Assembly (NCBI RefSeq): GCF_008033115.1
Contig: NZ_CP041203.1
Span: 62,001-126,000 of the forward strand
Direction of reading: 5' to 3'
DNA from: Cellulomonas sp. Y8
Lineage (GTDB): Bacteria > Actinomycetota > Actinomycetes > Actinomycetales > Cellulomonadaceae
DNA length: 64,000 nt
Made by a program: the position numbers and the translations under genes. Below the pieces are notes generated by a model. It saw only the letters and a program-made list of their open reading frames with translations, was not told the origin of the DNA and made no database searches. Each line of letters opens with the position of its first letter. Within the stretch, counting starts at the first letter, position 1. Positions 10,883 to 17,805 of this stretch are shown here, in pieces.

Positions 10883-11002
10883 CGCACGAGTCTGCCGGAC
10901 GGCCGCGGCCGGTCGCCGCCCGCACGGCGTGCCGCGGCCCCGCCGCGAGCCCTGCTGCGACACTCGGCGGCGGCAGCACGCCCGCACCGAGAGGACCCGA
11001 CG

Positions 11003-11293
11003 ATGTCGTTCCAGGCCTACCTCGACGCGATCGAGGACAAGACCGGCAGGACCCCGCGCGAGCTCGTCGAGGAGGCACGGGCCAGGGGCCTCGACGGGGC
11101 CGACGTGAAGGCCGGGGCGATCGTGGCCTGGCTGGCCGAGGACTACGGCCTGGGCCGCGGGCACGCGATGGCGCTGGTGCACGTCATCAAGAAGGGTCCG
11201 CAGATCGACGCGAAGCACGTCGGCACCACCGGCAGCCACCGGGACGAGTCCGACACCCTCTGGCTCGACGGCAGGGCCACGAGGCCGAGCTGA
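11003..11293 (+). CDS. DUF4287 domain protein
   Basis: A 96-residue protein that matches the DUF4287 pattern: SFQAYLDAIEDKTGRTPREL, then GAIVAWLAEDYGLGRGHAMA and a short C-terminal tail. The domain is small, helical and common in soil actinobacteria; its biochemical role is unknown. The ATG follows GAGAGGACC at good spacing. The tail VGTTGSHRDESDTLWLDG is polar and probably disordered. It precedes the carboxylate-amine ligase gene by 91 bp. Confidence 0.85.
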   Translation: MSFQAYLDAIEDKTGRTPRELVEEARARGLDGADVKAGAIVAWLAEDYGLGRGHAMALVHVIKKGPQIDAKHVGTTGSHRDESDTLWLDGRATRPS

Positions 11294-11384
11294 CCCGCGG
11301 CGGTGGCCCCGTGCGCGACGCGTCGCCGCGGCCTCGCAGCCCGCTCAGCAGGACAGATGCGAGCGACCCGGTCAGACTTCCGGC

Positions 11385-12485
11385 GTGAGGACGATCGGTG
11401 TCGAGGAAGAGTTCCTGCTCGTGGCGGAGGACGGGTCGCCCCGGGCGGTCGCGGCGGCCGTGCTGCAGCACGCGTCGTCCCAGGACGGCGAGGACGACGG
11501 GGGCGAGCCGGGCGGGAACCTGGAGAAGGAGTTCGCCCAGGAGCAGGTCGAGACGTCGACCCACCCGTGCACGGACCTGGGCGCGCTGCTCGAGGAGGTG
11601 CGCGCGGGTCGCTGGCACGCCGACTCCTCCGCGCAGCACGCGGGCGCGCGCATCGTCGCCCTGGCCACGTCGCCCAAGGACGTCGAGCCGACCGTCGTCG
11701 TGAACCGGCGTGCGCAGGACATCGCCGCCGCGTTCGCGCAGACCGCCCGTGACCAGCTGACCTGCGGGTGCCACGTGCACGTCGAGGTCGCCGACGACGA
11801 GGAGGGCGTGCGCGTCGTCGACCACCTGCGCCGCTGGAACCCCGTGCTGCTGGCGCTCTCCGCCAACAGCCCGTTCTGGCGCGGCGACGACTCGGGCTAC
11901 GAGAGCTTCCGCTCGCAGGTGTGGGGCCGGTGGCCGACCGCCGGCGCCACCGCCCCGTTCGGCGACGCGGCCACGTACCGCGAGACGGTGCGGTCCCTGG
12001 TCGAGAGCGGGACCATCCTCGACACCGGGATGGTCTACTTCGACGCCCGGCTGTCCGCGCGCTACCCGACGGTCGAGGTCCGGGTCGCCGACGTCTGCCT
12101 CGACCCGGAGGACGCGGTGCTGCTCGGCGCGCTGGTGCGCGGGCTGGCCGACACCGCGGTCGACGGCGGTGACCACGACCTGGCCCCGCAGCCGCGGGCC
12201 GAGGAGGTGCGCGTGGCCGGCTGGCGGGCGGCGCGCTCGGGCCTGGCGGGCGACCTGGTGAGCCCGCTGACGGCGCGCCCGGTGCCCGCGGCGCAGGCGG
12301 TCGACGAGCTCGTGCGGCACGTGACCCCGGCTCTCGAGCGCACGGGCGACCTGCCGTGGGTGCGGGAGCACCTCGACGCGCTGCTGCGCCGCGGCAACGG
12401 CGCCCAGCAGCAGCGGCGGTGGCGGCACGAGGGGGCGGACGACGCGGAGCTGGTGCGGCGCGCGGTGCGCAGCACGCTCGCCTGA
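11385..12485 (+). CDS. Carboxylate-amine ligase, glutamate-cysteine ligase family 2 (YbdK type)
   Basis: A 366-residue GCS2 enzyme that should join a carboxylate to an amine with ATP. The N-terminus RTIGVEEEFLLV carries the conserved acidic metal-binding residues. Further conserved parts are NLEKEFAQEQVE, CGCHVHVEV (the His pair of the active site) and PTVEVRVADVCLD. The family includes gamma-glutamylcysteine ligases, EgtA and many members of unknown substrate. No ergothioneine or mycothiol genes are adjacent, so no specific pathway is assigned. The GTG start at 11385 is well placed relative to the motif. Confidence 0.85.
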   Translation: MRTIGVEEEFLLVAEDGSPRAVAAAVLQHASSQDGEDDGGEPGGNLEKEFAQEQVETSTHPCTDLGALLEEVRAGRWHADSSAQHAGARIVALATSPKDVEPTVVVNRRAQDIAAAFAQTARDQLTCGCHVHVEVADDEEGVRVVDHLRRWNPVLLALSANSPFWRGDDSGYESFRSQVWGRWPTAGATAPFGDAATYRETVRSLVESGTILDTGMVYFDARLSARYPTVEVRVADVCLDPEDAVLLGALVRGLADTAVDGGDHDLAPQPRAEEVRVAGWRAARSGLAGDLVSPLTARPVPAAQAVDELVRHVTPALERTGDLPWVREHLDALLRRGNGAQQQRRWRHEGADDAELVRRAVRSTLA

Positions 12486-12616
12486 CAGCGGCGACCGAAC
12501 GCGGCGCCCCCGGCGCCGGGCGTGACGCACGCGACACCGCGTCGACGGCTCGCTGACCTGCGGGGATGGCACGCGCGCCGGGTGTGCCCAGGGTCACCCG
12601 CCCGCGCTCGCCGCGC

Positions 12617-12638
12617 GTTCACGGGACCTTCACGCCAG
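12617..12638 (+). promoter_or_regulatory. PHO-box-like direct repeat upstream of rbpA
   Basis: Two adjacent 11-base units, GTTCACGGGAC and CTTCACGCCAG, share TTCAC at the 11-bp period of actinobacterial PhoP boxes. They end four bases before the -35 of the candidate SigR promoter. Only the first six bases of each unit fit well, so this is a weak call. Confidence 0.25.
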
Positions 12639-12641
12639 ACT

Positions 12642-12667
12642 GGAACACTGAACGGTCCCCGGACGTT
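12642..12667 (+). promoter_or_regulatory. SigR/SigH-type promoter of rbpA
   Basis: GGAAC (12642-12646), 18 bases, then GTT (12665-12667), matching the known thiol-stress sigma consensus (GGAA[T/C] - N18 - GTT) of Streptomyces SigR and mycobacterial SigH. It would give a leader of roughly 65 bases before the rbpA ATG. rbpA is an established SigR target in Streptomyces, which supports the call. Confidence 0.65.
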
Positions 12668-12738
12668 GACCCCACCGAACAAGCGATACGTCTGCACGTC
12701 CAGGCAAGTCAAGGCATGTCAAGGCACGGAGGTCCCTG

Positions 12739-13083
12739 ATGTCGAACCGGTCCCTGCGCGGTATGCGCATCGGGTCCCACAGCATGGAGACGGACGAGGG
12801 CGTCGACTTCGCCCCGCGTCTCCAGGCGTACTACGACTGCCCCAACGGGCACACGATCATCCTGCCGTTCTCGGTCGAGGCCGACGTGCCGGTGGTGTGG
12901 GAGTGCCGGTGCGGCGAGGAGGCGCTGCTGCGCGACGCGTCCAAGCCCGAGCCGAAGGCCACGAAGCCCCCGCGCACCCACTGGGACATGCTGCTGGAGC
13001 GCCGCACCATCAAGGAGCTCGAGGAGCTGCTCGACGAGCGCCTCGACCTGCTCCGTGCCGGCAAGCTCCGCCGGAGCGCCTGA
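12739..13083 (+). CDS. rbpA: RNA polymerase-binding protein RbpA
   Basis: A 114-residue actinobacterial transcription factor that binds RNA polymerase and the group 1/2 sigma factors and stabilises the open complex. The order is as expected: an N-terminal tail (SNRSLRGMRIGSHSMETDEG), a core domain with YYDCPNGH and WECRCGEEA (the Cys residues of the zinc-ribbon-like fold), a basic linker and the C-terminal sigma-interaction helix (THWDMLLERR...LEELLDERLDLLR). The length is typical. GGAGG precedes the ATG. A candidate stress-sigma promoter lies at 12642-12667, and a bidirectional terminator separates the gene from the convergent ppm gene. Confidence 0.97.
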   Translation: MSNRSLRGMRIGSHSMETDEGVDFAPRLQAYYDCPNGHTIILPFSVEADVPVVWECRCGEEALLRDASKPEPKATKPPRTHWDMLLERRTIKELEELLDERLDLLRAGKLRRSA

Positions 13084-13106
13084 CCGTCCCACGGACGGCC
13101 GTGAGC

Positions 13107-13138
13107 ACGGGCCTCGCACCCTCGGGTGCGGGGCCCGT
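13107..13138. terminator. Bidirectional hairpin terminator between rbpA and ppm
   Basis: ACGGGCC and CGCACC pair with GGTGCG and GGCCCGT around a short loop, with one bulged base on each side. The hairpin sits in the 62-bp gap between the convergent rbpA and ppm stop codons. There is no clear U tract, as is usual in this GC range. Confidence 0.6.
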
Positions 13139-13145
13139 CGTCGTG

Positions 13146-13946
13146 TCAGCCGCGGCGGCGGACCGCCGCGCGCCGCACCAGGTCGCGCACCTGACGCGCG
13201 CGCTCCTGCGCCCCCCACACCGTGACGCGCACCAGCGCCTCGACGACGATCGACCGGCTCATCTTCGACCGGCCCTCGGCGCGCTCCACGAACGTGATCG
13301 GCACCTCCACCACGCGGCCGCCGGCGCGCAGCACCCGCCAGGCCATGTCGATCTGGAAGCAGTAGCCGTGCGAGGCGACCTCGCCGAGCGCCAGCCCCCC
13401 GAGCGCCGCCGCCCGGTACACCCGGAACCCGGCCGTCGCGTCCCGCACCGGCAGCCCCATCGCCAGCCAGGCGTAGGTGTTCGCCCCGCGGGACAGCAGC
13501 TGCCGGTGCAGCGGCCAGTTCACGACCCGGCCGCCGCGGACCCAGCGCGACCCGATGACCAGCTCCGCCTCCGGCACCCGCTCCAGCAGCCGCGGCAGGT
13601 CCTCCGCGCGGTGCGACCCGTCGGCGTCCATCTCGACCACGGCGTCGTAGCCCCGCTCGAGCGCCCACCGGAACCCCGCGACGTACGCGGTGCCGAGCCC
13701 CTGCTTCCCGGTGCGGTGCAGCACCCGGATCGCGGCTCGGCCGCGCTCCTCGGCGTCGGCGGCGGCGATCCGCTCGGCCAGCTCCCCCGTGCCGTCGGGC
13801 GACGCGTCGTCGACGACGAGGACGTCGGCGTCCGGGACGTGCAGCCGCAGCGCGGCCAGCGCCCGGGGCAGGCTGTCGCGCTCGTCGTACGTGGGGACGA
13901 CGACCAGCACGCGTCCGGCGGACCGGGTGCCGGGCTCCGGCGTCAC
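13146..13946 (-). CDS. ppm1: Polyprenol monophosphomannose synthase (GT2)
   Basis: A 266-residue GT2 glycosyltransferase that makes polyprenol-phosphate-mannose from GDP-mannose, the mannose donor for lipoglycans and protein O-mannosylation. Visible are the nucleotide-binding strand VLVVVPTYDERDSLP, the VVDDASPDGT motif, the metal site EMDADGSH and the lipid/acceptor region VIGSRWVRGG. The C-terminal FVERAEGRSKMS is typical of the DPM1 group. The GTG start overlaps the lnt stop (GTGA), so translation is coupled. In mycobacteria Ppm1 and Lnt are fused; here they are two genes in one operon. Confidence 0.92.
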   Translation of the reverse strand: MTPEPGTRSAGRVLVVVPTYDERDSLPRALAALRLHVPDADVLVVDDASPDGTGELAERIAAADAEERGRAAIRVLHRTGKQGLGTAYVAGFRWALERGYDAVVEMDADGSHRAEDLPRLLERVPEAELVIGSRWVRGGRVVNWPLHRQLLSRGANTYAWLAMGLPVRDATAGFRVYRAAALGGLALGEVASHGYCFQIDMAWRVLRAGGRVVEVPITFVERAEGRSKMSRSIVVEALVRVTVWGAQERARQVRDLVRRAAVRRRG

Positions 13947-15526
13947 GCGGCCCCCTCCGGACGGTCGTCCCGGCGGGTCCGCCGCGCACCGGCCATCCCG
14001 GCGAGCGTCATGACGACCGCCAGCGCCCCGACCACGCCGCTCGGCCACGCGCCGAGCACCGCGGCCGGCGTGAGCGACTGGCGCAGCGGCAGCCGGGCGA
14101 CGAGCTGGTCGGCGGTGAACAGCTCGGTGTCCTGGGCGACGGTGCCGTTCGGCGCGATCACGGCGCTGACGCCGACGGTGCTCACCTGGACGGTCGCGCG
14201 GCCGAGCTCGACCGCCCGCAGCCGGGCCATCGCGAGCTGCTGGGTCGACTCGGCGGAGTAGCCGAAGGACGCGTTGTTGGTCTGCACGACCAGGACCTCG
14301 GCGCCCTCGCGCACGCTCTCCCGGACGATCCCGTCGTACGCCACCTCGAAGCAGATGACGTCGCCGATCTGCACGGTGCGGCCCAGGCGGGCGGACTCCA
14401 GGGGCACGACGCCCGGCTCCGTGCCCGCGAGCATGTCGTTCTGCACCAGGTCGACGGCCGAGGAGAACGGGCGGACCAGGCTGCGCAGCGGGATGTACTC
14501 CGCGAAGGGCGCCGGCCGCTGCTTCGAGTAGGACGCCACGGGTCCGACGCCGGGCTCCCAGAGCAGCGACGTGTTGTACCGGCCGCCCGACTCCGGGTAC
14601 TGGATCGTGCCGATGAGCATCGGCGCGCCCATGGCCTGCGCGGCGGCGTCGATGTCCGCCGCGGCCTGGGCGTCCACCTCGGGGTCGATGTCGGTGCCGT
14701 TCTCGGGCCACAGCACCAGGTCCAGCTCGCCCGGCTCCACCTGGTCGAGCAGCGCGTACGTGCCCGCGAGGTGGTTGTCCAGGACCTCGCGCCGGTTGTC
14801 GAACGCGTGCAGCCCCGGCTCGGAGACGTTGCCCTGCACGGCCCCGACGGTCAGGGTGCCGTCCTCCGCGCGGGTGCCCATCGGGACGAGGAGGCCGACC
14901 ACGACCAGCGCCACCGCGACCGCCACGCGGCCGAGCATCGGCAGGAGCGCGAACCGTCGCGCGGCGAGCCAGGCCAGCGCGAGCGCGGCACCCGCCGCCG
15001 CCACGGCGGCCGAGACCAGCGGCGCGCCGCCCAGGCGCGCCAGGGACAGCACCGGCGAGTCGGCCTGGGAGAACGCCAGCCGGCCCCAGGGGAAGCCGCC
15101 GAACGGCCAGATCCCGCGCAGCTCCTCGACCGCGACCCACAGCACGACGAACACCACGAGCTGCAGGGACGCCCGGCGCCACACCGCCTCGCCCCGGCGG
15201 GCCCAGGTCCACGCGGCGCCGAACAGCGCGACGAAACCCGCCTCCGCCACCGACAACGCGATCCACGGCACGGCACCGACCGCGACGTCCGCCCAGGTGA
15301 GCAGCGGCACGAAGAACGCCAGGCCCCAGGCGAACCCGAGCAGGGCGTTCCACCGGGCGCTGTCGCGGCGCATCGCGAGGAACAGCAGGGCCATCCCGGG
15401 CGCGGCGGCGTACCACCAGCCGACGTCGGGGAACGCGGCCCAGGTCAGCAGGCCGCCGAGGACCGCCAGGACCGCGCTCCACCAGCGGGAGGGGTCACGG
15501 AGCGGCACCGCGCCAGGGTACGGCAC
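13943..15526 (-). CDS. lnt: Apolipoprotein N-acyltransferase
   Basis: A 527-residue inner-membrane enzyme that adds the third acyl chain to lipoproteins. About eight hydrophobic helices (residues ~10-220 and one near the C-terminus) flank an extracytoplasmic nitrilase domain. The catalytic triad is visible: Glu in VLWPENGTDID, Lys in SYSKQRPAPFAEYIPLR and Cys in DVICFEVAYDG. The GTG at 15526 is the first start in the frame; a GTG six codons on is equally possible, and neither has a strong ribosome site. It is co-transcribed with ppm. A structured leader and a strong promoter lie upstream at 15731-15883. Confidence 0.93.
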   Translation of the reverse strand: MPYPGAVPLRDPSRWWSAVLAVLGGLLTWAAFPDVGWWYAAAPGMALLFLAMRRDSARWNALLGFAWGLAFFVPLLTWADVAVGAVPWIALSVAEAGFVALFGAAWTWARRGEAVWRRASLQLVVFVVLWVAVEELRGIWPFGGFPWGRLAFSQADSPVLSLARLGGAPLVSAAVAAAGAALALAWLAARRFALLPMLGRVAVAVALVVVGLLVPMGTRAEDGTLTVGAVQGNVSEPGLHAFDNRREVLDNHLAGTYALLDQVEPGELDLVLWPENGTDIDPEVDAQAAADIDAAAQAMGAPMLIGTIQYPESGGRYNTSLLWEPGVGPVASYSKQRPAPFAEYIPLRSLVRPFSSAVDLVQNDMLAGTEPGVVPLESARLGRTVQIGDVICFEVAYDGIVRESVREGAEVLVVQTNNASFGYSAESTQQLAMARLRAVELGRATVQVSTVGVSAVIAPNGTVAQDTELFTADQLVARLPLRQSLTPAAVLGAWPSGVVGALAVVMTLAGMAGARRTRRDDRPEGAA

Positions 15527-15613
15527 CCGGCTGTCCGTCCGGCGCCACGCGGCGGGCCCGGCGCGTGCGGTGGAGCCGACCGGCGCGCGCCACGACTGGT
15601 CGGCCGGAGCGGG

Positions 15614-15730
15614 TCAGGTGGGTGGGGCGACGGCGTCCGGGTCCGTCGACGCGTCAGCCGGCGTGCCGGCCGGGGTCGCCCCGTCGGGGGCGGGGCCGAC
15701 CGACCGGCCCGCGTGTCCTTCGTACCGCAC
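15614..15730 (-). CDS. Possible 38-residue leader peptide upstream of lnt
   Basis: A GTG (15730) preceded by AGGTGG opens a 38-codon frame rich in Ala, Pro, Thr and Asp (it starts MRYEGHAGRSVGP and ends DAVAPPT). It lies between a structured transcript leader and lnt, with 87 bp to the lnt start. There is no homology that I recognise, and the composition could also arise by chance in GC-rich DNA. It is listed because promoter, leader and ribosome site line up with it. Confidence 0.3.
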   Translation of the reverse strand: MRYEGHAGRSVGPAPDGATPAGTPADASTDPDAVAPPT

Positions 15731-15849
15731 GACACCACCTGGGGCGGTGCCCGTTCTCTAGTGAACACGCGGGCCTGGTCGGAGCCCGACGTGGTCCGGG
15801 CGTCCTACCCCCTGGGGCGCTCACCGAGCGGCGCCTCTGCCGGACCACT
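15731..15849 (-). ncRNA. Candidate structured 5' leader of the lnt-ppm transcript
   Basis: Reading the minus strand from the expected transcription start (about 15849), a perfect 9-bp stem GTGGTCCGG/CCGGACCAC (15848-15840 with 15799-15791) encloses a second perfect hairpin (15835-15816, GGCGC/GCGCC extended by CGCTC/GAGCG). Two more perfect 5-bp stems follow: GTCGG/CCGAC and GCCCG/CGGGC. The density of exact stems right at the start of a strong promoter suggests a regulatory RNA. It matches no riboswitch class that I know. Confidence 0.4.
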
Positions 15850-15855
15850 CCCGAG

Positions 15856-15883
15856 AACCTATCGAACCGGTGGGGGGTGTCAA
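15856..15883 (-). promoter_or_regulatory. Strong housekeeping promoter toward lnt
   Basis: On the minus strand, TTGACA (15883-15878), a 16-base spacer and TAGGTT (15861-15856). The -35 is a perfect SigA consensus, unusual in this window. Transcription would start near 15849 and run into the structured leader and lnt. Confidence 0.65.
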
Positions 15884-15998
15884 GGGTCCGGCGGCGCCGC
15901 CCGGAGGCGTCCGCGCAGGTCGCCACGCGCGTCGAGGGCTGTCGGATTTGTCCCGATGGTCGAGACGCCCCGGCGTGTCGTCCGGCGTGTCGGCTGAG

Positions 15999-16033
15999 CA
16001 CCCGGTGACGTGCGACCGCCCGCCGACCGGGTG
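15999..16033 (-). terminator. Hairpin downstream of the amidohydrolase gene
   Basis: CACCCGGT (15999-16006) and ACCGGGTG (16026-16033) form a perfect 8-bp stem 70 bp beyond the amidohydrolase stop and upstream of the lnt promoter. It probably ends the upstream transcript. Between it and the promoter (15884-15998) I see only short CGGCGTGTCG direct repeats and no gene. Confidence 0.4.
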
Positions 16034-16102
16034 AGACGGCACCCCGCGCGGAGCAGCGGATTCACCCGTCCGCGCGACCCGGGCCGGGCGCGGCGCCGGA
16101 CG

Positions 16103-17740
16103 TCACCCCAGCGCGTCGTGCAGCACCGCGCCCGCGCGCACCGTGCGGACGCACTCCGGGAGGGGCTCGTCGTCCCGCAGCGCCGGCAGCACGCCACCGG
16201 GGCCGGCCGTGCCCTCGGGGACCCGCCAGACCGCCAGGTGGGCGGGAGCGCCCACCACGAGGTCGCCGGGAGCCGCACCGCCGGCGCCCGCACGCCCGGC
16301 CGCCGCCCAGCCGCCGCGCGTGTGCGCCGCCAGCGCCGCCGCGACCGGCAGCCGCTGGTCGGGTGTCCGGTGCCGCACCGCCGCGCGGACCGCGCCCCAC
16401 GGGTCGAGCGGCGTGACGGGGCTGTCCGAGCCGAACGCGAGGGGCACGCCCGCGGCGCGCAGGTCGGCGAGCGGGTGCAGGGACGCCGCCCGACCGCGCC
16501 CGAGACGCGCCGCGTACGTCCCGTCGTCCCCGCCCCAGGCGTCGTCGAACGCCGGCTGCACCGACGCCGTCAGCCCGAGCAGCACGAGCGCCGCCAGCGC
16601 CGGGGCGTCCAGCATCGAGGCGTGCTCGAGCCGGTGCCCGCCGGCGCGCACCGCGTCGACGCCCTCGACCTCGGCGGCCACCCGGAACCCGAGGAGCACC
16701 TCGTCGAGCGCCCGGTCGCCGACGACGTGGAACGCCGCGGGCAGCCCCGCGCGGGTGGCGGACGCCACGTGGTTGCTCACCTGCTCGGCGGTGAGGTCGA
16801 GCCGCCCCGCGGGGTGCGGCCAGCCGGCGGGCGCGTCGGCGTACGGTGCGCGCAGCGCGGCCGTCCGGCTGCCGAGCGAGCCGTCGGCGGCCAGGTCGCC
16901 GCCCACGCCGGCCAGGCCCGGGAGCGCGGCTGCGAGCGCGCGGACGTCGTCGGCGGTCTCGCACAGCTCGGCCCGGTACCCGACGACCAGCGGCAGCGCC
17001 GACGCCGGGTCCGCGGTCAGCGCCAGCAGCGCGGCGAGGCCCGCCCGGGTGTCCGTGTGCGGGGCGCTCTGCTCGTGCACCGCGACGACGCCGGCGCGTG
17101 CCGCCGCCTCGAGCGCGCCGCGGTAGCGGGCGTCCCGGACGTCGGCGGGCAGGTCACGGAGCGCCGCGCGCGCGACGGCGTGCGCCTCCCTCGTGACCAG
17201 TCCGTCCGCCCGCCACCCGGGCAGGTCCCGCAGCCCGAGCACCTCGGCGAACGAGGTCGACACGACCCCGGCGTGCAGGTCGACGCGGCCGAGGTAGACC
17301 GGCGCCCCGTCCGTGGCGGCGTCCAGCTCCTGGCGGGTCGGCGGGCGGCCCTCCGGCCAGCCGTCCTCCGCCCAGCCCCAGCCGGTGAGCGGGGCCCCGT
17401 CCGCGGCCAGCCGCCGCCCGACGGGCCCGGTGGCCGCCGCGTGCACGGCCGCCAGCGTCTCCGCGAGCGAGGCGCACGCCCCCAGGTCCACGCCGGCGCG
17501 CACCAGACCGGTGTCGAGCACGTGCGCGTGCGCGTCGACGAACCCCGGCGTCACCAGGGCGCCGCCGAGCTCCACGACGTCGACCGCCCCGTCGGCCAGG
17601 CCGTCCGCCTCGTCCGCACCGCCGACCCACGCGATCGCGCCGTCGGCGACCAGCAGGGCGGAGGGCGCGGCGGCGGTCGCGGGCGCGGCGAGGACAGCAG
17701 GCGTCAGCACCGCACCGCCCCGGTACAGGGTGGTGCTCAC
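16103..17740 (-). CDS. Amidohydrolase family protein (YtcJ-like)
   Basis: A 545-residue metal-dependent amidohydrolase with the composite N-/C-terminal beta-sandwich and TIM barrel. Metal-site motifs are VTPGFVDAHAH (~residues 60-70), GHRLEHAS and FGSDSPV; HVVGDRALDEVL fits the subfamily. Members hydrolyse amide-like bonds in diverse small molecules. The substrate is unknown: the closest named homologue type is YtcJ, itself uncharacterised. The start ATG is well placed. It lies between the helicase/Tat block and the lnt promoter on the same strand. Confidence 0.85.
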   Translation of the reverse strand: MSTTLYRGGAVLTPAVLAAPATAAAPSALLVADGAIAWVGGADEADGLADGAVDVVELGGALVTPGFVDAHAHVLDTGLVRAGVDLGACASLAETLAAVHAAATGPVGRRLAADGAPLTGWGWAEDGWPEGRPPTRQELDAATDGAPVYLGRVDLHAGVVSTSFAEVLGLRDLPGWRADGLVTREAHAVARAALRDLPADVRDARYRGALEAAARAGVVAVHEQSAPHTDTRAGLAALLALTADPASALPLVVGYRAELCETADDVRALAAALPGLAGVGGDLAADGSLGSRTAALRAPYADAPAGWPHPAGRLDLTAEQVSNHVASATRAGLPAAFHVVGDRALDEVLLGFRVAAEVEGVDAVRAGGHRLEHASMLDAPALAALVLLGLTASVQPAFDDAWGGDDGTYAARLGRGRAASLHPLADLRAAGVPLAFGSDSPVTPLDPWGAVRAAVRHRTPDQRLPVAAALAAHTRGGWAAAGRAGAGGAAPGDLVVGAPAHLAVWRVPEGTAGPGGVLPALRDDEPLPECVRTVRAGAVLHDALG

Positions 17741-17805
17741 GCGGGAACCCTAACCGGGCAGGTCACAGGGGGCCCGCGGGCGTCCGTCGCCGGGCGCCTC
17801 CCCCG

